A stretch of DNA of 64,000 nt from Stemphylium vesicarium (taxonomy: Eukaryota; Ascomycota; Dothideomycetes; Pleosporales; Pleosporaceae), in assembly GCA_004380135.1 (NCBI GenBank), contig QXCR01000062.1, positions 62,001 to 126,000 on the forward strand, read 5' to 3'. Below the pieces are notes generated by a model, which had not been told where the DNA came from, ran no database searches, and saw only the letters and a program-made list of their open reading frames with translations. Each line of letters begins with the position of its first letter. Positions within the stretch are counted from its first letter, which is position 1. Positions 1-10,541 of the stretch are shown piece by piece. Made by a program: the position numbers and the translations under genes.

Positions 1-172
1 CAGAAAGAAAACAAGGGTGCACTCATAGTGCAGAGCAGAACACTTAAAAAGATGGGTGAAGACACGAGATAACGGCTTTTTCCAAATCTATTGGAGACTG
101 CCTAGGTAATGTCCATCCACGAATACTGAAGTTTCATCCCTTCTCACATATTCGCCTCGACAAGGTATTTTC

Positions 173-1246
173 TTACTTCCCGTCATCCGCTTCTAACACT
201 GTGACGTTCCTCCAGAAACACTCTTGCGCATAGTTCTCGCCTTCAGCGTAGCCCAACCAAAAAAGCTCGTTCTCATGAAGCTTTGGAATTGTCAATGCCT
301 TGAGACTAAAACGACGGTCGTCTAGTCGGACCCCAAGATCTGGTCTGTTGTGATCCTGACAGAGGGCGGCAAAGGCAAATAAAGCCCCAGCATTCAGTCC
401 GGCATTCTTGGGATTCTTAGGGTGGAGAACGTCCTCTAGATGTGGAACCCCGGAGGCAGCAGTGACACCTTGCTCGACATCTCTTTGCTGACCTGCTGTT
501 TTTGTTGCATCTAGCCATCCCTTGTAGTAATCGTGACGACGCAATTGCTGAATTGACATTTTGTTCATGTCTTCGAAAGATACTGGCAGCTGGTAGGTTT
601 CGAACTTGGCTCGATTGACAACATAGAACAATCGTTTCGTCGAGGGGGTCCAAAAAGACCTGCAATAGGGGTTGATCTTACGGCTTTCTTGCCCGTTGGC
701 GGGGATGTTTTGGGAAGTGAGCGCCGACGCCTCGAGTTCGTCTTTGGCAATCTCGACCTCCCTTCTCTCTGAAGCCACCTTCTTTCCAGTCTCAACCCTA
801 TACTCCTCTTCCTTGACCTTTCTCTCCCGCTCCTCTATCTCCTTGGCCTTTGTCGACAATCCCTTCTCTTCCTCGAAGACCTGCACAACCACATCTCGGA
901 CAGCAGTTTCTCGTTTGCGACACTGACCCAGCTCTTCTTCCAGGTTCTTGATACGCAGTCCCATATCGTGCTGAACGTCTCTTATTCGCTTGCCCGTTTC
1001 AACTTGTAGCTTCGCGATGCGCGCCTCGTACTTTTGGTGCTCAGCATGAGCTTCGGCGAGCTGGCGGATGAGAGCTTCGTTGTTCATGCCTTGCGCGACT
1101 GCGATTGGTTAGTCGATGGCTGTGAAAAGTGACGGAAGCGATGTACCGTCTAGTGGGAGGTATCCAGGACTTGCAGCCGCCTCGGAAGTATCAATGGATG
1201 AGCGCATGCTCCAGGGCATCGAGGTGTAGTCTTTTGGCGATGCCAT
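173..1246 (-). CDS. Coiled-coil protein of unknown function (two exons, about 341 aa)
   Basis: Function unknown. Exon 1 runs 1246-1147, the intron is 1146-1099 (48 nt, GTACAT..CGCAG, branch GACTAAC) and exon 2 is 1098-173; the frame closes exactly in phase 1. The protein starts MASPKDYTSMPW. Residues about 40-150 are a heptad-like coiled coil rich in E, K, R and Q. The C-terminal half is globular and carries LRRHDYYKGWLD and a DDRRFSLKAL stretch. I prefer the upstream start to the internal ATG at 1087 because the broken paralogue at 7278-8327 starts with the same MASP-DYTSMPW block followed by a phase-1 intron at the matching place. No enzyme motif, signal peptide or membrane segment is visible. 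The exon structure is secure; the role is not known. Confidence 0.8.
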
Positions 1247-1993
1247 GGGTGCAGAGAGGCGAGTTGTACGACCGCGTAGATCTAAGTAGCTAGAAGAGAA
1301 ATTCGCAGGCGTAAACGGTACAAAATTATCTTAGCTTAGTCAGATTTTCCTTGGTCGCAGTGAAGGAGAATGGTGATGGTAAGCCACAGACTGCGCGCGG
1401 TCGATTACCGCTTCTTGACGTGAATGTGTTCACCACCGTGAAAAAACCAGGATTCGCCTTGTGCTGAGGGCACAGCTTCTGGATCATGAGGATGACTCTA
1501 GATTCAAGCATTTCTCACCTGTTCTGGTCCCGCGTAAGCCTGGAAATAAGTGTATTTGAGATATTGGTTCGCACATTGAATGCGTACACGTCAAGACCAT
1601 CGAGAGTAGCTTGGAACTGCGCATAATACCTACCTAGGTAGGTATTCACTTTTGAGCACATGTGGGATTTCCTCAAGAATTCTTCCAAAACTTCTTATAG
1701 CACAAGATGCAGTCCGTGGCCACTTTCGGCTCTGGCTTGTGTTTATCAGAACAATCGTATTAATGCTGTTACAGGAACGCATCTCGGCCCGGCCAGGTCT
1801 TGTGCCAAACATATGGGGATACTGGTGCGGGGCACTAGGACATCTCGGCAGATATCGGCCGGGATTTAGTCTTTTCTGCGGAGCACTACCTGCGTCAATC
1901 AAAAGGATAGGTGTTCTACGGATCTTGTTGCGGGCATGCTGAATTATTTCACGTTATGGTTATATTGTTATGGAACCCCAATTCTTCCATCAA
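1247..1993. other. Intergenic, no gene seen
   Basis: Only short open frames without codon structure or plausible splice joins occur here. The one striking element is the perfect palindrome at 1625-1646, listed separately. Confidence 0.6.
1625..1646. repeat. 22-bp perfect palindrome around CCTAGG
   Basis: AATACCTACC followed by TAGGTAGGTATT reads identically on both strands. The core ACCTAGGT or CCTAGG recurs in this window near 101, 2143, 4240, 14893 and 20525, always outside the well-supported exons except the copy near 20525. It could be a regulatory half-site pair or a low-complexity fungal repeat; nothing here decides. Confidence 0.7.
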
Positions 1994-2064
1994 GCATTCT
2001 TGGTCCAACGGTAGGATAATTGCCTTCCAAGCAATTGGCCCGGGTTCGACTCCCGGAGGATGCA
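1994..2064 (+). tRNA. tRNA-Gly (anticodon UCC)
   Basis: The 71-nt sequence folds as a full cloverleaf. The acceptor stem GCATTCT pairs with AGGATGC with one T-G pair and discriminator A2064. The anticodon stem ATTGC/GCAAT encloses loop CTTCCAA, giving anticodon TCC, which reads GGA. The T stem CCGGG/CCCGG encloses TTCGACT. There is no intron. The B-box-like GGTTCGACTCC is intact, so it should be transcribed by Pol III. Confidence 0.95.
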
Positions 2065-3079
2065 CAACATCCTTCTCTCGATTGCAAAGTTGTGAAAACC
2101 GTCTTTTTTTGCTTTTGTTGATCCCAGGGCAACTCCAAGGACACCTAGGTAGAATCTGTTCAGCCACGACGTATCTCCATCCCAAGGCTTGTTTTTGCAC
2201 TTAGGCATACAATTTCCATCTGCCCGCCGCCAGGCCTCAGGCGATTTGATCTATACTGAAAACCCTCCAGCTTGATGAATTTTCATCCAAGGTCTGCAGC
2301 CTCGCGGTGTCCACAAATCTAGACGCGACACAAGACGCGGGGTTGCAGCGCCATATCGTATGAGGATAATGGGGTGGATGCGGCCACCTCCGAATTAGAT
2401 TACTTGGTATCCGAGAGCTTGATTTCTACGCCATACGCATGATCACATACATCGTCCTCAAGGACACTGGTTTCCCGCAGGACTCTGCATCCTTGTGGAA
2501 GCCAACGCGACAAAGGGTGACACGTCGTGTGGCGACTTCGCTCTATCCCGTGTACATACTTGCGACAGCCCGCGACGAGCACAACGCTTTGGAAGCGAGG
2601 ACAGCCATGTTGCACCCCTCAAAACCGGTGACCCTAAAATCGTGGTTCAGAGGCATATCATCTGCATGATTGGCTTGCGCTAGCCCTATATCGCAATGGC
2701 AACCCGTCGTGATCTGGATCCTCGCTTAGATGCGTTGGCTTTGCAGTGCACTGTGGGCCTCTAGACCAACGCTCGGAAGTGGGGAGTCGGTGAGCTTGCC
2801 TAAGAAACACGGCGATTCCAGGGCCCCGCATATGATTTGGGCCTTTTCATTGGGTAGGCTGGCCTGGGAACGTAAAAAGTCACCGATACCTTGATAGAGT
2901 TGCGATATGCGCCAAGTACATGGACGATGAAGACATACATGAGCAGGAATCGCGAGCGTGAGTAAGATGTGTAGTATAAATTGAGCTGACGGCCGGAGCT
3001 TTGAGACTCATCCGTCTGTAGTCATCTTCCATCGTCTCATCTGAAGACAGCGTCACTACTCATACTTGAACATCTAAAC
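2065..3079. other. Intergenic, downstream of tRNA and upstream of SR-rich gene
   Basis: No coding exon could be assembled. The right end holds the probable promoter and 5' leader of the gene at 3080, including TATAAA at 2975. Confidence 0.5.
2975..2980 (+). promoter_or_regulatory. Candidate TATA box
   Basis: TATAAA lies 100 nt upstream of the ATG at 3080, in an otherwise mixed-composition leader. Position and strand fit the SR-rich gene; no other gene starts nearby. Confidence 0.4.
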
Positions 3080-3538
3080 ATGACTTCAAGTCAACCCATG
3101 CCGCCTCCAGTTCGCACAAATACACTCGACTCGCAAAAGTCGCAGTCTTCATCTGGGCAAATTTCCCCACCATGCTCTCCAGAATCGCAGAATTCGCGCG
3201 CCGCAACATCGCCAGCTGAAGAGTCGTTCTTCGGCGCCATCTCAGCGCGGATCCGTGGTCGTTCACGCAGCCGTTCTCGTGGCGCTACATCACGCAAGCG
3301 ATCCAAGTCGCCCATGGTCATGCCACACGAGCAGACGCCACACGAGCAGCATGCACCCCTCGCTAGTCCAACTACTCCAACGAGACCATCTGCGGCACTA
3401 GTACAGGGCATCCAGGATGCGGGTAGGAGGAGTACCAGTGGAAGCGACCCATGGAGAGGACGGCACTCGAACGACTGGCTGTTCAACGGATACTCTGTGA
3501 CGGCTTCGGCCAAGGAGCTCATCCAGCGACGCAAGTAG
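3080..3538 (+). CDS. Small SR-rich hypothetical protein (152 aa)
   Basis: Single-exon frame with no family I can name with certainty. It has a Ser/Pro/Gln-rich N-terminus (residues 1-48), a short ordered piece EESFFGAISARIRG followed by an RSRSRSR-type basic tract and SRKRSKSP (about residues 50-80), a His/Pro/Thr-rich linker and a distinct C-terminal block NDWLFNGYSVTASAKELI. That C-terminal block looks like a conserved short motif rather than random sequence. The SR and SP dipeptides suggest phosphorylation. No membrane segment or signal peptide is seen. The gene has a TATA-like box 100 nt upstream. Real gene likely; function unknown. Confidence 0.65.
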   Translation: MTSSQPMPPPVRTNTLDSQKSQSSSGQISPPCSPESQNSRAATSPAEESFFGAISARIRGRSRSRSRGATSRKRSKSPMVMPHEQTPHEQHAPLASPTTPTRPSAALVQGIQDAGRRSTSGSDPWRGRHSNDWLFNGYSVTASAKELIQRRK

Positions 3539-4369
3539 ATGAAATGGATTACTGGGCGATAGTACAGGATAGTATTACACTTGTTGACAAGTGGTCGCCT
3601 TTCACGGACGTTACGAAGAATGATGCCTGACGAATGAGAAACTCTAATGCGGGAAGAGAGGGCTCGAGCTGGCTTCGATATTGGTTTTTATTTCGCCTTC
3701 TTTCTGTATTCTGCATGTTGTATATTAGTTTCGATGTAGCAAATTCATGATGGTACCGAATAATGACGTCAATATGGTGATGGTGCTGCCTCCGCGGTAC
3801 GTATGAAAACGAATTCACATCGTCGAAATAACTTTATTGATGATGTCTGCAACGATGGCATGTGGATGATCTTCATTGCGTTCCTCTTGTCGAAGTTCTT
3901 GGTGCTTGCACTGCCCCTTTACATAATCAGCCCTACTGACTCGCGCATTTGCTCCGGTGCCGCAGTACCAGGTACCAAGCTGTCACCCTGTTCGCGACAT
4001 CTGGGAGTACCTTCATGTCTACTTGTTCCCTGTGCTTCTTTGATGCGCCAGCATTATGCGATGACGATTTCGAACTTTAACACCGGTCATCGAGCTCTGG
4101 GGACGGCATGACCTGATATCGGAGTGATAGGATGATGCCATAGGTAGCCTAATCTGCTATTCCGATCATGACCCACTACCCCTCCGCAACGCCGCCATGA
4201 GGTTTACAATCTTTCGGTACAAGAAGCGCATTCCGAAACCTAGGAGCTGTATTCGTCACATCGCATCGGATTGCCCTCAAGGATTAAAGGAAAATACATA
4301 CGCATATAAGTCGTGCGATCATCCCGAGTCCTCCATTCTCAGCGAAACACATTCCTCTGCGAGCGCATC
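3539..4369. other. Intergenic, no supported gene
   Basis: A 102-codon frame at 3803-4111 lacks splice partners or recognisable protein character and was not accepted. A TATAAG at about 4304 may be the core promoter of the oxidoreductase starting at 4370. Confidence 0.5.
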
Positions 4370-5869
4370 ATGAAACACGAACGCGCCACCCTTCCGACAC
4401 CTACGTCGACCAATTCCTTCTGGCATAGCGAGCCGAACGCATTCCTCATTGGCCATCGTACAACCGAAGACTTGCCAGCCGAGGCTGATATCGTCATAGT
4501 AGGATCGGGTATAACGGGCACGAGCGCAGCCAGCTATCTTGCGGAGGATGCAAGGGCTAATGGAAAGAGCATTGTAGTGCTCGAGGCGCGAGAGGCGTGT
4601 TGGGGCGCTACCGGAAGGGTGAGTTGATAGCCTATAAGCCTGCATCAAAGATGGCCGTCGAATGTGCCATCCATGAATACATGCTAATGAAAATAGAATG
4701 GCGGACACTGCCAACCCCTCCTCTTTGATCGGAGCAGCGACGTAGCCGAATTCGAACTCAAGAACGTCGCTGCATTACGAGCCTACATACACGACAAAGA
4801 CGTACCCTGCGAATGGCGCGACGTGGTCGGCTGCCGTACATTCTGGACTGAGGAAGCGTTGAAGGAGGCTGAAAGGGAAATCGAGCATCTCCGCAAGGTA
4901 GCACCCGAAATCGCACAGCACGTCAGAGTCATCAAGGACAAGGGGGAATTCAAGAAACACCGCATTGCGCCTGACTGTGTCGGGGCGACGTTGAGTCAGG
5001 GAGCCGCAAGTCTGTGGCCATACAAGCTGATCACATTTGCCCTCGAACAGCTGGTCAAGGATGGCCAAATCAATCTCCAGACGAAGACTCCTGTGACGGA
5101 AATAACGTCCGCAGAGGAGAAACATACCCTACACACGCCCCGTGGCACCATAAGCAGCAAGACTGTTATCTTGGCAACAAACGGCTACACATCCGCCATT
5201 CTACCCCACTTTGCCGACCTCATCGTCCCTTGCCGCGGTGAGATGTCAGCACTCTTCCCACCAGAGGGATCCACTCTCCTACCCAACTCCTACGGTATGG
5301 TCGCTGCTCTTGGGCAGCCAGCCAACAACGACGATTACCTTGTCCAGCGACCATACGAGGGCGTGCCAAACCCGGCCGGTCATCTCATGTTCGGTGGCGG
5401 CCGCGGAGCCGGAGAATTCCCAAGCATAGGCATCTCAGACGACAGTGTGATTGACGAGGGCTCCGCTGCCTATCTCCGCGGTGCTCTACTCAAAGTGCTT
5501 GAATTAGACGGCCAGGCCGATGGTCTCAAAGAACTCAAGCCTGCCGGTCAATGGACGGGAATCATGGGCTACTCCCGTGATGACCACCCTTGGGTTGGCA
5601 AGGTGCCAGACAAGGAGGGTCTGTGGCTTTGTGGTGGATACACGGGTCATGGTATGCCAAATGGCACCCTGTGTGGAAAGGCGGTTGTGGACATGGTGCT
5701 TGGTGAGATGAGCGGGCAGGAGCTTAGTAATGTGCAGGCGCAGATGGTGGAGAAGGGAGATATGCCGAAGAGCTACATTTTGACCAAGGAGAGGATTGAT
5801 AGGGCGAGGCAGATGCTCACGGTGCAGCAGCAGGATGCGACGGGGGTTCACATGAACGGGGTAGTGTAG
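4370..5869 (+). CDS. FAD-dependent amine oxidoreductase (DAO family)
   Basis: Predicted flavoprotein of the DAO fold (the family of glycine oxidase, sarcosine oxidase and gamma-glutamylputrescine oxidase), 473 aa. Exons are 4370-4618 and 4697-5869, with a 78-nt phase-0 intron. The FAD-binding Rossmann motif is ADIVIVGSGITGTSAA (about residues 40-55). The exon junction rebuilds GRNGGHC, the second FAD-contact motif of this family. The C-terminus has the family's closing G-GYTGHGMPNG loop. There is no secretion signal, so a cytosolic enzyme oxidising a small amine or amino acid is likely; the substrate cannot be read from sequence. The ATG at 4370 was chosen over 4313 because the protein then begins close to the usual PFW-type leader. 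The DJ-1-family gene follows on the same strand. Confidence 0.88.
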
Positions 5870-6249
5870 GTGTGGATAATACTCGATCTCGAATGACTTT
5901 ACAATGGAGTAGTACTAGTCTTGGGAAATGCAGGAGATGCTTGATTTGCTGTGAGATTTCGGTTCCGGCCGTGGATGTAGTTAGTGCTTTCAGCCCGTCT
6001 TTACGTGTCACGAAATGTTTCACGCGCGGAGAGTAGCGTCTAAGGCGTTACTCCGCTTCTCCACGGGGTACCAAGCCCTTGTCGCTGACTAATAATTAGC
6101 TCTAGATGCTCACTTGCAAGACATCAATTAGCAAAAGCAAACTCGACTTATACCGTACTATACTTCGATGTTTCTGACAGCGTTCCCAACACCATCGACA
6201 ATACCCCGCTTCAAAGACATCTTCTCAAGATCCCTTTACCCTGGTAATC
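5870..6249. other. Intergenic, 3' end of oxidoreductase and promoter of DJ-1-like gene
   Basis: No reading frame of interest. It probably contains the 3' UTR of the upstream gene and the leader of the gene at 6250. Confidence 0.5.
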
Positions 6250-6975
6250 ATGCACGTCTCTCCCCTCCCCTCTAAAATCGGAGTCGTCCTCTTCCCCGGC
6301 TTCCAACTTCTCGACTTCGCCGGCCCAATGGACGCATTCAACATCCTCTCCTACGACCACCCACTGACCCTCTGCACCATCGCCGCGACCGTCGACCCCG
6401 TCTCAACGCATAACTTCATGCAACAAGAACGAGGTTCACAGATCTCGCAAACCCTCGTGCCAACGCACACTTTTGGCACGGCGCCCGATGATCTAGAGGT
6501 GCTGCTCATTCCCGGTGGTCTGGGCGCTAGGAACGAGGAGCAGATAAAGCCAGTGGTTGAGTATTTGAGAAAGCTGGACATGAGTGAGGCGGGCAAGTTG
6601 AGGTGGGTGCTTACAGTGTGCACGGGTAGTGAGATTCTAGCGAGGACGGGGGTGTTGGATGGGAGGAGAGCTACGACTAATAAGAAAGCTTTTAACGAGG
6701 TACTTCACCTCCTCAAATATAACACTGCACCACTGACGATTGTACAGGTTAAAGCTCAGCATCCCAAGGTTGACTGGGTGCCGAAAGCGAGGTGGGTTGT
6801 TGACGGCAATATCTGGACTAGTTCTGGTATCTCAGCGGGCATGGATCTGGCGTTTGCGTGGATCGCGCATGTTTTTGGGGAGGAGAAGGCGCAGTTTGTG
6901 GCAGACCGGAGTGAGTATGAGAGGAATGTTGAGGCGGGGGATGATCGGTATGCTGAGAGGTGGGGCGCGGTGTGA
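6250..6975 (+). CDS. DJ-1/PfpI family protein, isonitrile hydratase-like (225 aa)
   Basis: Class-I glutamine amidotransferase-like fold of the DJ-1/PfpI superfamily. VVLFPGFQLLDFAGP (residues 13-27) carries the Asp typical of the isonitrile hydratase branch. IPGGLGAR and the nucleophile elbow VCTGSEILA (Cys about residue 124) follow. A 48-nt intron, 6700-6747 (GTACTT..TACAG, branch CACTGAC), is a multiple of three and has no stop, so an uncut frame gives 241 aa with a spurious insert; removing it restores a contiguous NEVKAQHP-VDWVPKARW block typical of the family. Substrate unknown: members include isonitrile hydratases, chaperone-like proteins and glyoxalases. Cytosolic, no signal peptide. 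Confidence 0.88.
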   Translation: MHVSPLPSKIGVVLFPGFQLLDFAGPMDAFNILSYDHPLTLCTIAATVDPVSTHNFMQQERGSQISQTLVPTHTFGTAPDDLEVLLIPGGLGARNEEQIKPVVEYLRKLDMSEAGKLRWVLTVCTGSEILARTGVLDGRRATTNKKAFNEVLHLLKYNTAPLTIVQVKAQHPKVDWVPKARWVVDGNIWTSSGISAGMDLAFAWIAHVFGEEKAQFVADRSEYERNVEAGDDRYAERWGAV

Positions 6976-7277
6976 GAGTGTCGTTAAGGGTGGGTGGAAG
7001 GCTATCTGTACGGCGACCAGAACCACTGAATGAAGACCTTCGTGGCTGTATTAATAGTATTAGTGCCTTTTGTTGTTTCTCCAGTGTTGCGTATTGGCGG
7101 ATGAAAGTCGTTTTGTTCAACATCACCGCTCATCTTCATTCGATCACTACACTCTTAGCACGCATTGACTCATGCGGGACAAACGAAACTGCGACCTCCG
7201 GTCCCAGAAGGTCTCGAGGCCTTAACTTATTTCGATCTAAGCGCAAAGTGACCACAACGAAGCAGCCTTCTTCTACA

Positions 7278-8327
7278 ATGGCTTCGCCGCAAGATTACAC
7301 GTCGATGCCTTGGCTCCCACGTGCAATCACCACCTCGCCATCCTCTGAGGACAGCATTCCAGCCAGTAATCCCACCCCAGAACATCCAGCCTGATACAAA
7401 TCATGTTGATATCGAACAGATACTCAAGTCACCCCATCGCACTCCACCGCTCTGATCCGACAGCTCCAAGAATCTCATGCCGCTCAGCGCGATCCAGAAA
7501 GACGCATTGCTGCAGTCCACAAAGAGAATACCATGCGCATGAATAGTCTACAGAGGGGATACGAGCAGCGCGTCGGCGACTTGCAGCGGGAAGTAGATGG
7601 CTACCGAGTCCGCGAGGATGCCATTAAAGCAGTCTTGGTGTCTAATTTCGAGCAAGCGCAAAAGAACACACGTACATCAAATTTACTCCACGCCAAAGAA
7701 AACGAGCTTCTCGAAAAGAAAAATGCGATTCAAGCCCGAGAGACGGCTCTGAGAGAGCAGGAAGAAGCGTCGAAATCAACAGGCATAAAAATTGACAGAG
7801 AGCCTGGCGAACAACCACCCCCAGACGAAAACTGCGACAACTACCCAGGCCGCGAGTCCACACCCTTCCCCCTCCCACTTTAAAACGGCTCAGAACCTCA
7901 ATTCATGACCAGGCTCACGCATAAACTCTCCGCATGGTTCGCAACGCAAAAGCTCAGCCTGTTACGCCGCCACGATTACTACAAAGGCTGGCTGGACTGT
8001 ATGAAGGCGTTCGGCGACGATGCGGCACTGAAAGAAGCCGGTGCGTCAGCCGAGACCTTAAAAGCACTTCGTAGCGTGAATAATGCACTGAGCTCCCGTG
8101 CTGCTGGTGCTCGGGCGGGCATGCTCTTTGATTGGAGTGTATTGTGCGCTGCGTATGGAGTCCCGGAGCGCGATGATCGGTTTGACGATCGGGTTTAGGT
8201 GAAGGAGGACTTGGTGCGGAAGACGGGGGTGTTTGAAATGGGGGTTTGGAATGCAGTGGAGATGAGTAGGGAGGTTATCGAGAGGATATTTTTGGAGAGG
8301 TTGGAGAAAGGGGATTGGGGTGTATGA
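7278..8327 (+). pseudogene. Broken paralogue of the 173-1246 coiled-coil gene
   Basis: Exon 1 (7278-7365) encodes MASPQDYTSMPW. An inferred 63-nt intron (7366-7428) is in phase 1, exactly as in the copy at 173-1246. Exon 2 shows ALIRQLQESHA (ALIRQLAEAHA in the intact copy), the coiled coil, and LRRHDYYKGWLD identical over 12 residues. The frame is interrupted by TAA at 7881-7883 and TAG at 8196-8198, yet homology resumes in the same frame after each, ending at TGA 8325-8327. Both stops could come from Gln codons by one C-to-T change. The two copies lie in opposite orientation about 6 kb apart. Truncated expression of the first 7883-nt-end product cannot be excluded. Confidence 0.8.
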
Positions 8328-8473
8328 GGAAGTATGTTTTGCGCTGGATATATCAGACGCCAAGGGAGAGGGGGACTCGAAGCTGTGATGCGAGTACATC
8401 GAGTAGACGTATCACACAACTCTGGCATAAGTAGTCACTAGAACATACCCTTAAATCATCCCCTCAATTATGT

Positions 8474-9366
8474 CTACTTCCCAACCCTCCCCCACTCACT
8501 CTCAGGATAAACCCTCCCAGCAGCATAATACCCCACCTCCTCCCTCTCCACACCCCCCAGCACCTTCCGCGCCCACTCCGTCCCCCCACTCTTCGCCAAT
8601 TCCTCCAGCGGCAAATCATCACCACTAAACTCATGTAGCGCAAGGTACCTGGGCGCCTTCTCCAAGGTATCCCTAAACTGGAACTGATTCAGCACCGTCG
8701 CGCTCGCAATTTCGTACCGCCGCGAGCGCACGAAACCTGGCATCCGGGATAACAGCGAGATATGCTCTTCGCGATACCATTTGTCAAAGTCAGCGAGGGA
8801 AGTGGGATCAGAAGCGGGATGCAGGGCGGCGCTGATGAGGAATCTGGCTGGGCTTTTGGCGGCATTGGCGGATTCGACGACCTGGATTTGCTCGTACCAG
8901 CGGATGTCGAAGCGCGTGTTTTTGTACACGGTGTCGATGAGTTGCGGGCTGGGCGGGTTGCGGACTGCGATTCCCGTGAAGTCGTCTGAGGTGCGGTAGC
9001 CGATGTCTGGCATTTCGTAGAGGGTCTGGAAGGGGGGAGGTTAGAAGGGAGAAGGGGCGAGGGTGGTGGATTTTGGAGAGAAGAGGGGACGTACCAACCA
9101 AGGCGCCTCTTTACTATACGCCATCTCGGGCTGCGGCTTCAATGCTTCATAGCGTGCTGCAGATGGGGCACCGGGCAGAGCGAGTACTTCTTGTATATGC
9201 TCCTAAAATGGACCAGGAAATGAATTAGCACTGTTTACAGAAAATGTAAAGAAAGAGTGGCAAGATTGAGGTGCTTTACATTCTCATACCAATCATTCAA
9301 TGTCTTCGACGAGAGATTCTCGGACCGCACGATACGGGAGGATACCCACAGGATACCTTGTGGCAT
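8474..9366 (-). CDS. EthD-like dimeric alpha/beta-barrel protein (248 aa)
   Basis: Exons 9366-9280, 9202-9095 and 9025-8474 join in frame (introns of 77 and 69 nt, both phase 0). Splicing reveals two related halves: residues about 25-60 read DWYENEHI..LPG....RYEAL and residues about 135-165 read KWYREEHI..MPGF..SRRYEI. This WY-EEH...PG..RYE pattern is the ferredoxin-like dimeric alpha/beta barrel of the EthD type, here duplicated within one chain. Members are often small accessory proteins or enzymes of oxidative and polyketide metabolism, but nothing beside this gene suggests a biosynthetic cluster, so the role is left open. The ATG at 9366 is the only one that starts with the first WY-EEH unit intact. 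Confidence 0.82.
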
Positions 9367-10145
9367 GGTTGCTTTCTCTTTCTCTTTCCTGCCTTGCCCT
9401 TTCTACTTTATCGGAGTTGACAGCAGGCGTAACTCACAGGACAATGGATAAAACAGAAACTCAGTGAAAAGTACAATGGCGTGTACAGAACCGCGGTCCC
9501 GCCAACCTTTTAAACCCACAGCAACGTACAACGAACAACCAACAACGGCTCAACCCCACATGTTTCCACCGCGCGGGGACATGGGACGGACAACAGCTAC
9601 AAAACCCCCCCTAGCCGTATTGCCCATTTGCCCAGCTCAACGGCAGAACAGGCAAGGGAGATATTATCCGGGCTAGGCTCCGCTCGGGATATTACTTTAC
9701 GGAGTTTAGTATGCAAGGGGAGGGACGGTTTGGCAGGGGGAGAAGGGTTTAATGGTGGAGACTCTTGGGTGGATACCACGCAATCCTTCGGCGGCAACTG
9801 CGGTTATCAGTTGCAAACGTCGGTTGGTAGTTATCAGAAGAGAGCGAGGGGAAAAGATTGGTATCGGGCCGAAGGAGATGGAGACGGGAAGGACAAGAGA
9901 CAAGGAACAGGGGGGGAGAGAGAGAATTCAGCTGCTAACCCCGGTTTTGTGGTGCCCTCTCTTTTTCACATCTTTCAGAAACATACACGCACACAGAAAT
10001 AAGAGATGGACCTAATCAGGGAAGAAGAAAAAAACTCGCTAAATCGCTTCCTCAAACTATGCTTCAAGCTTACTACCCGTATTTCCTTCTACACACTACT
10101 ACAACCATATCCTCCAACACTTAATCCTTGTCTCATGCCCCGACA

Positions 10146-10175
10146 TCACACACATACATACACGCACACACACAA
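10146..10175. repeat. CA/CATA microsatellite
   Basis: A run of CACACA with interspersed TA and CG units, about 30 nt. Confidence 0.8.
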
Positions 10176-10252
10176 GTCACAGCGCTAGTCTATTATGATA
10201 CAAATGACCTCTCCTCAAACAATCCCGCCAAAAATAGCAGTTGGGAAGTTGA

Positions 10253-10287
10253 AAAGAAAGAAGAAGAAAGGGAGAGAGAGAGAGAAA
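10253..10287. repeat. GA-rich simple repeat
   Basis: AAG units grading into a GAGAGA run of about 14 nt. Confidence 0.75.
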
Positions 10288-10541
10288 TTAAGTGAAGTGA
10301 ACGTTCCATTGTCACCGCCGCCCGCGGCTCGGTCGAGGCATACACACGCCAAGCTTTCTCCCTGACCGACTTCTTGTCTCTTGTTTCCTTTTAATCGTTG
10401 CAGGGTGGGAGGACTTGCAGAACGTCACGTCGGCAAGCGAGGTGTATCTTCGTTGCAGCTCTTGCGTTGTTGCTCGTGGTTTGTTCGAGGGTTAGAGGCT
10501 CGATGCTAAACTGGTTTTCGCTTAACTGTAATTGGCAGCAT

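Larger units (their letters stand above)
9367..10541. other. Intergenic, purine-rich, with microsatellites
   Basis: No exon assembled. The right part should hold the 3' UTR of the Rho GEF gene. Contains CA-rich and GA-rich simple repeats listed separately. Confidence 0.55.

Noticed and set aside
3803..4111. 102-codon plus-strand frame
   Set aside because: Hydrophobic patch only; nothing links it to neighbours, and chance frames of this length are common.
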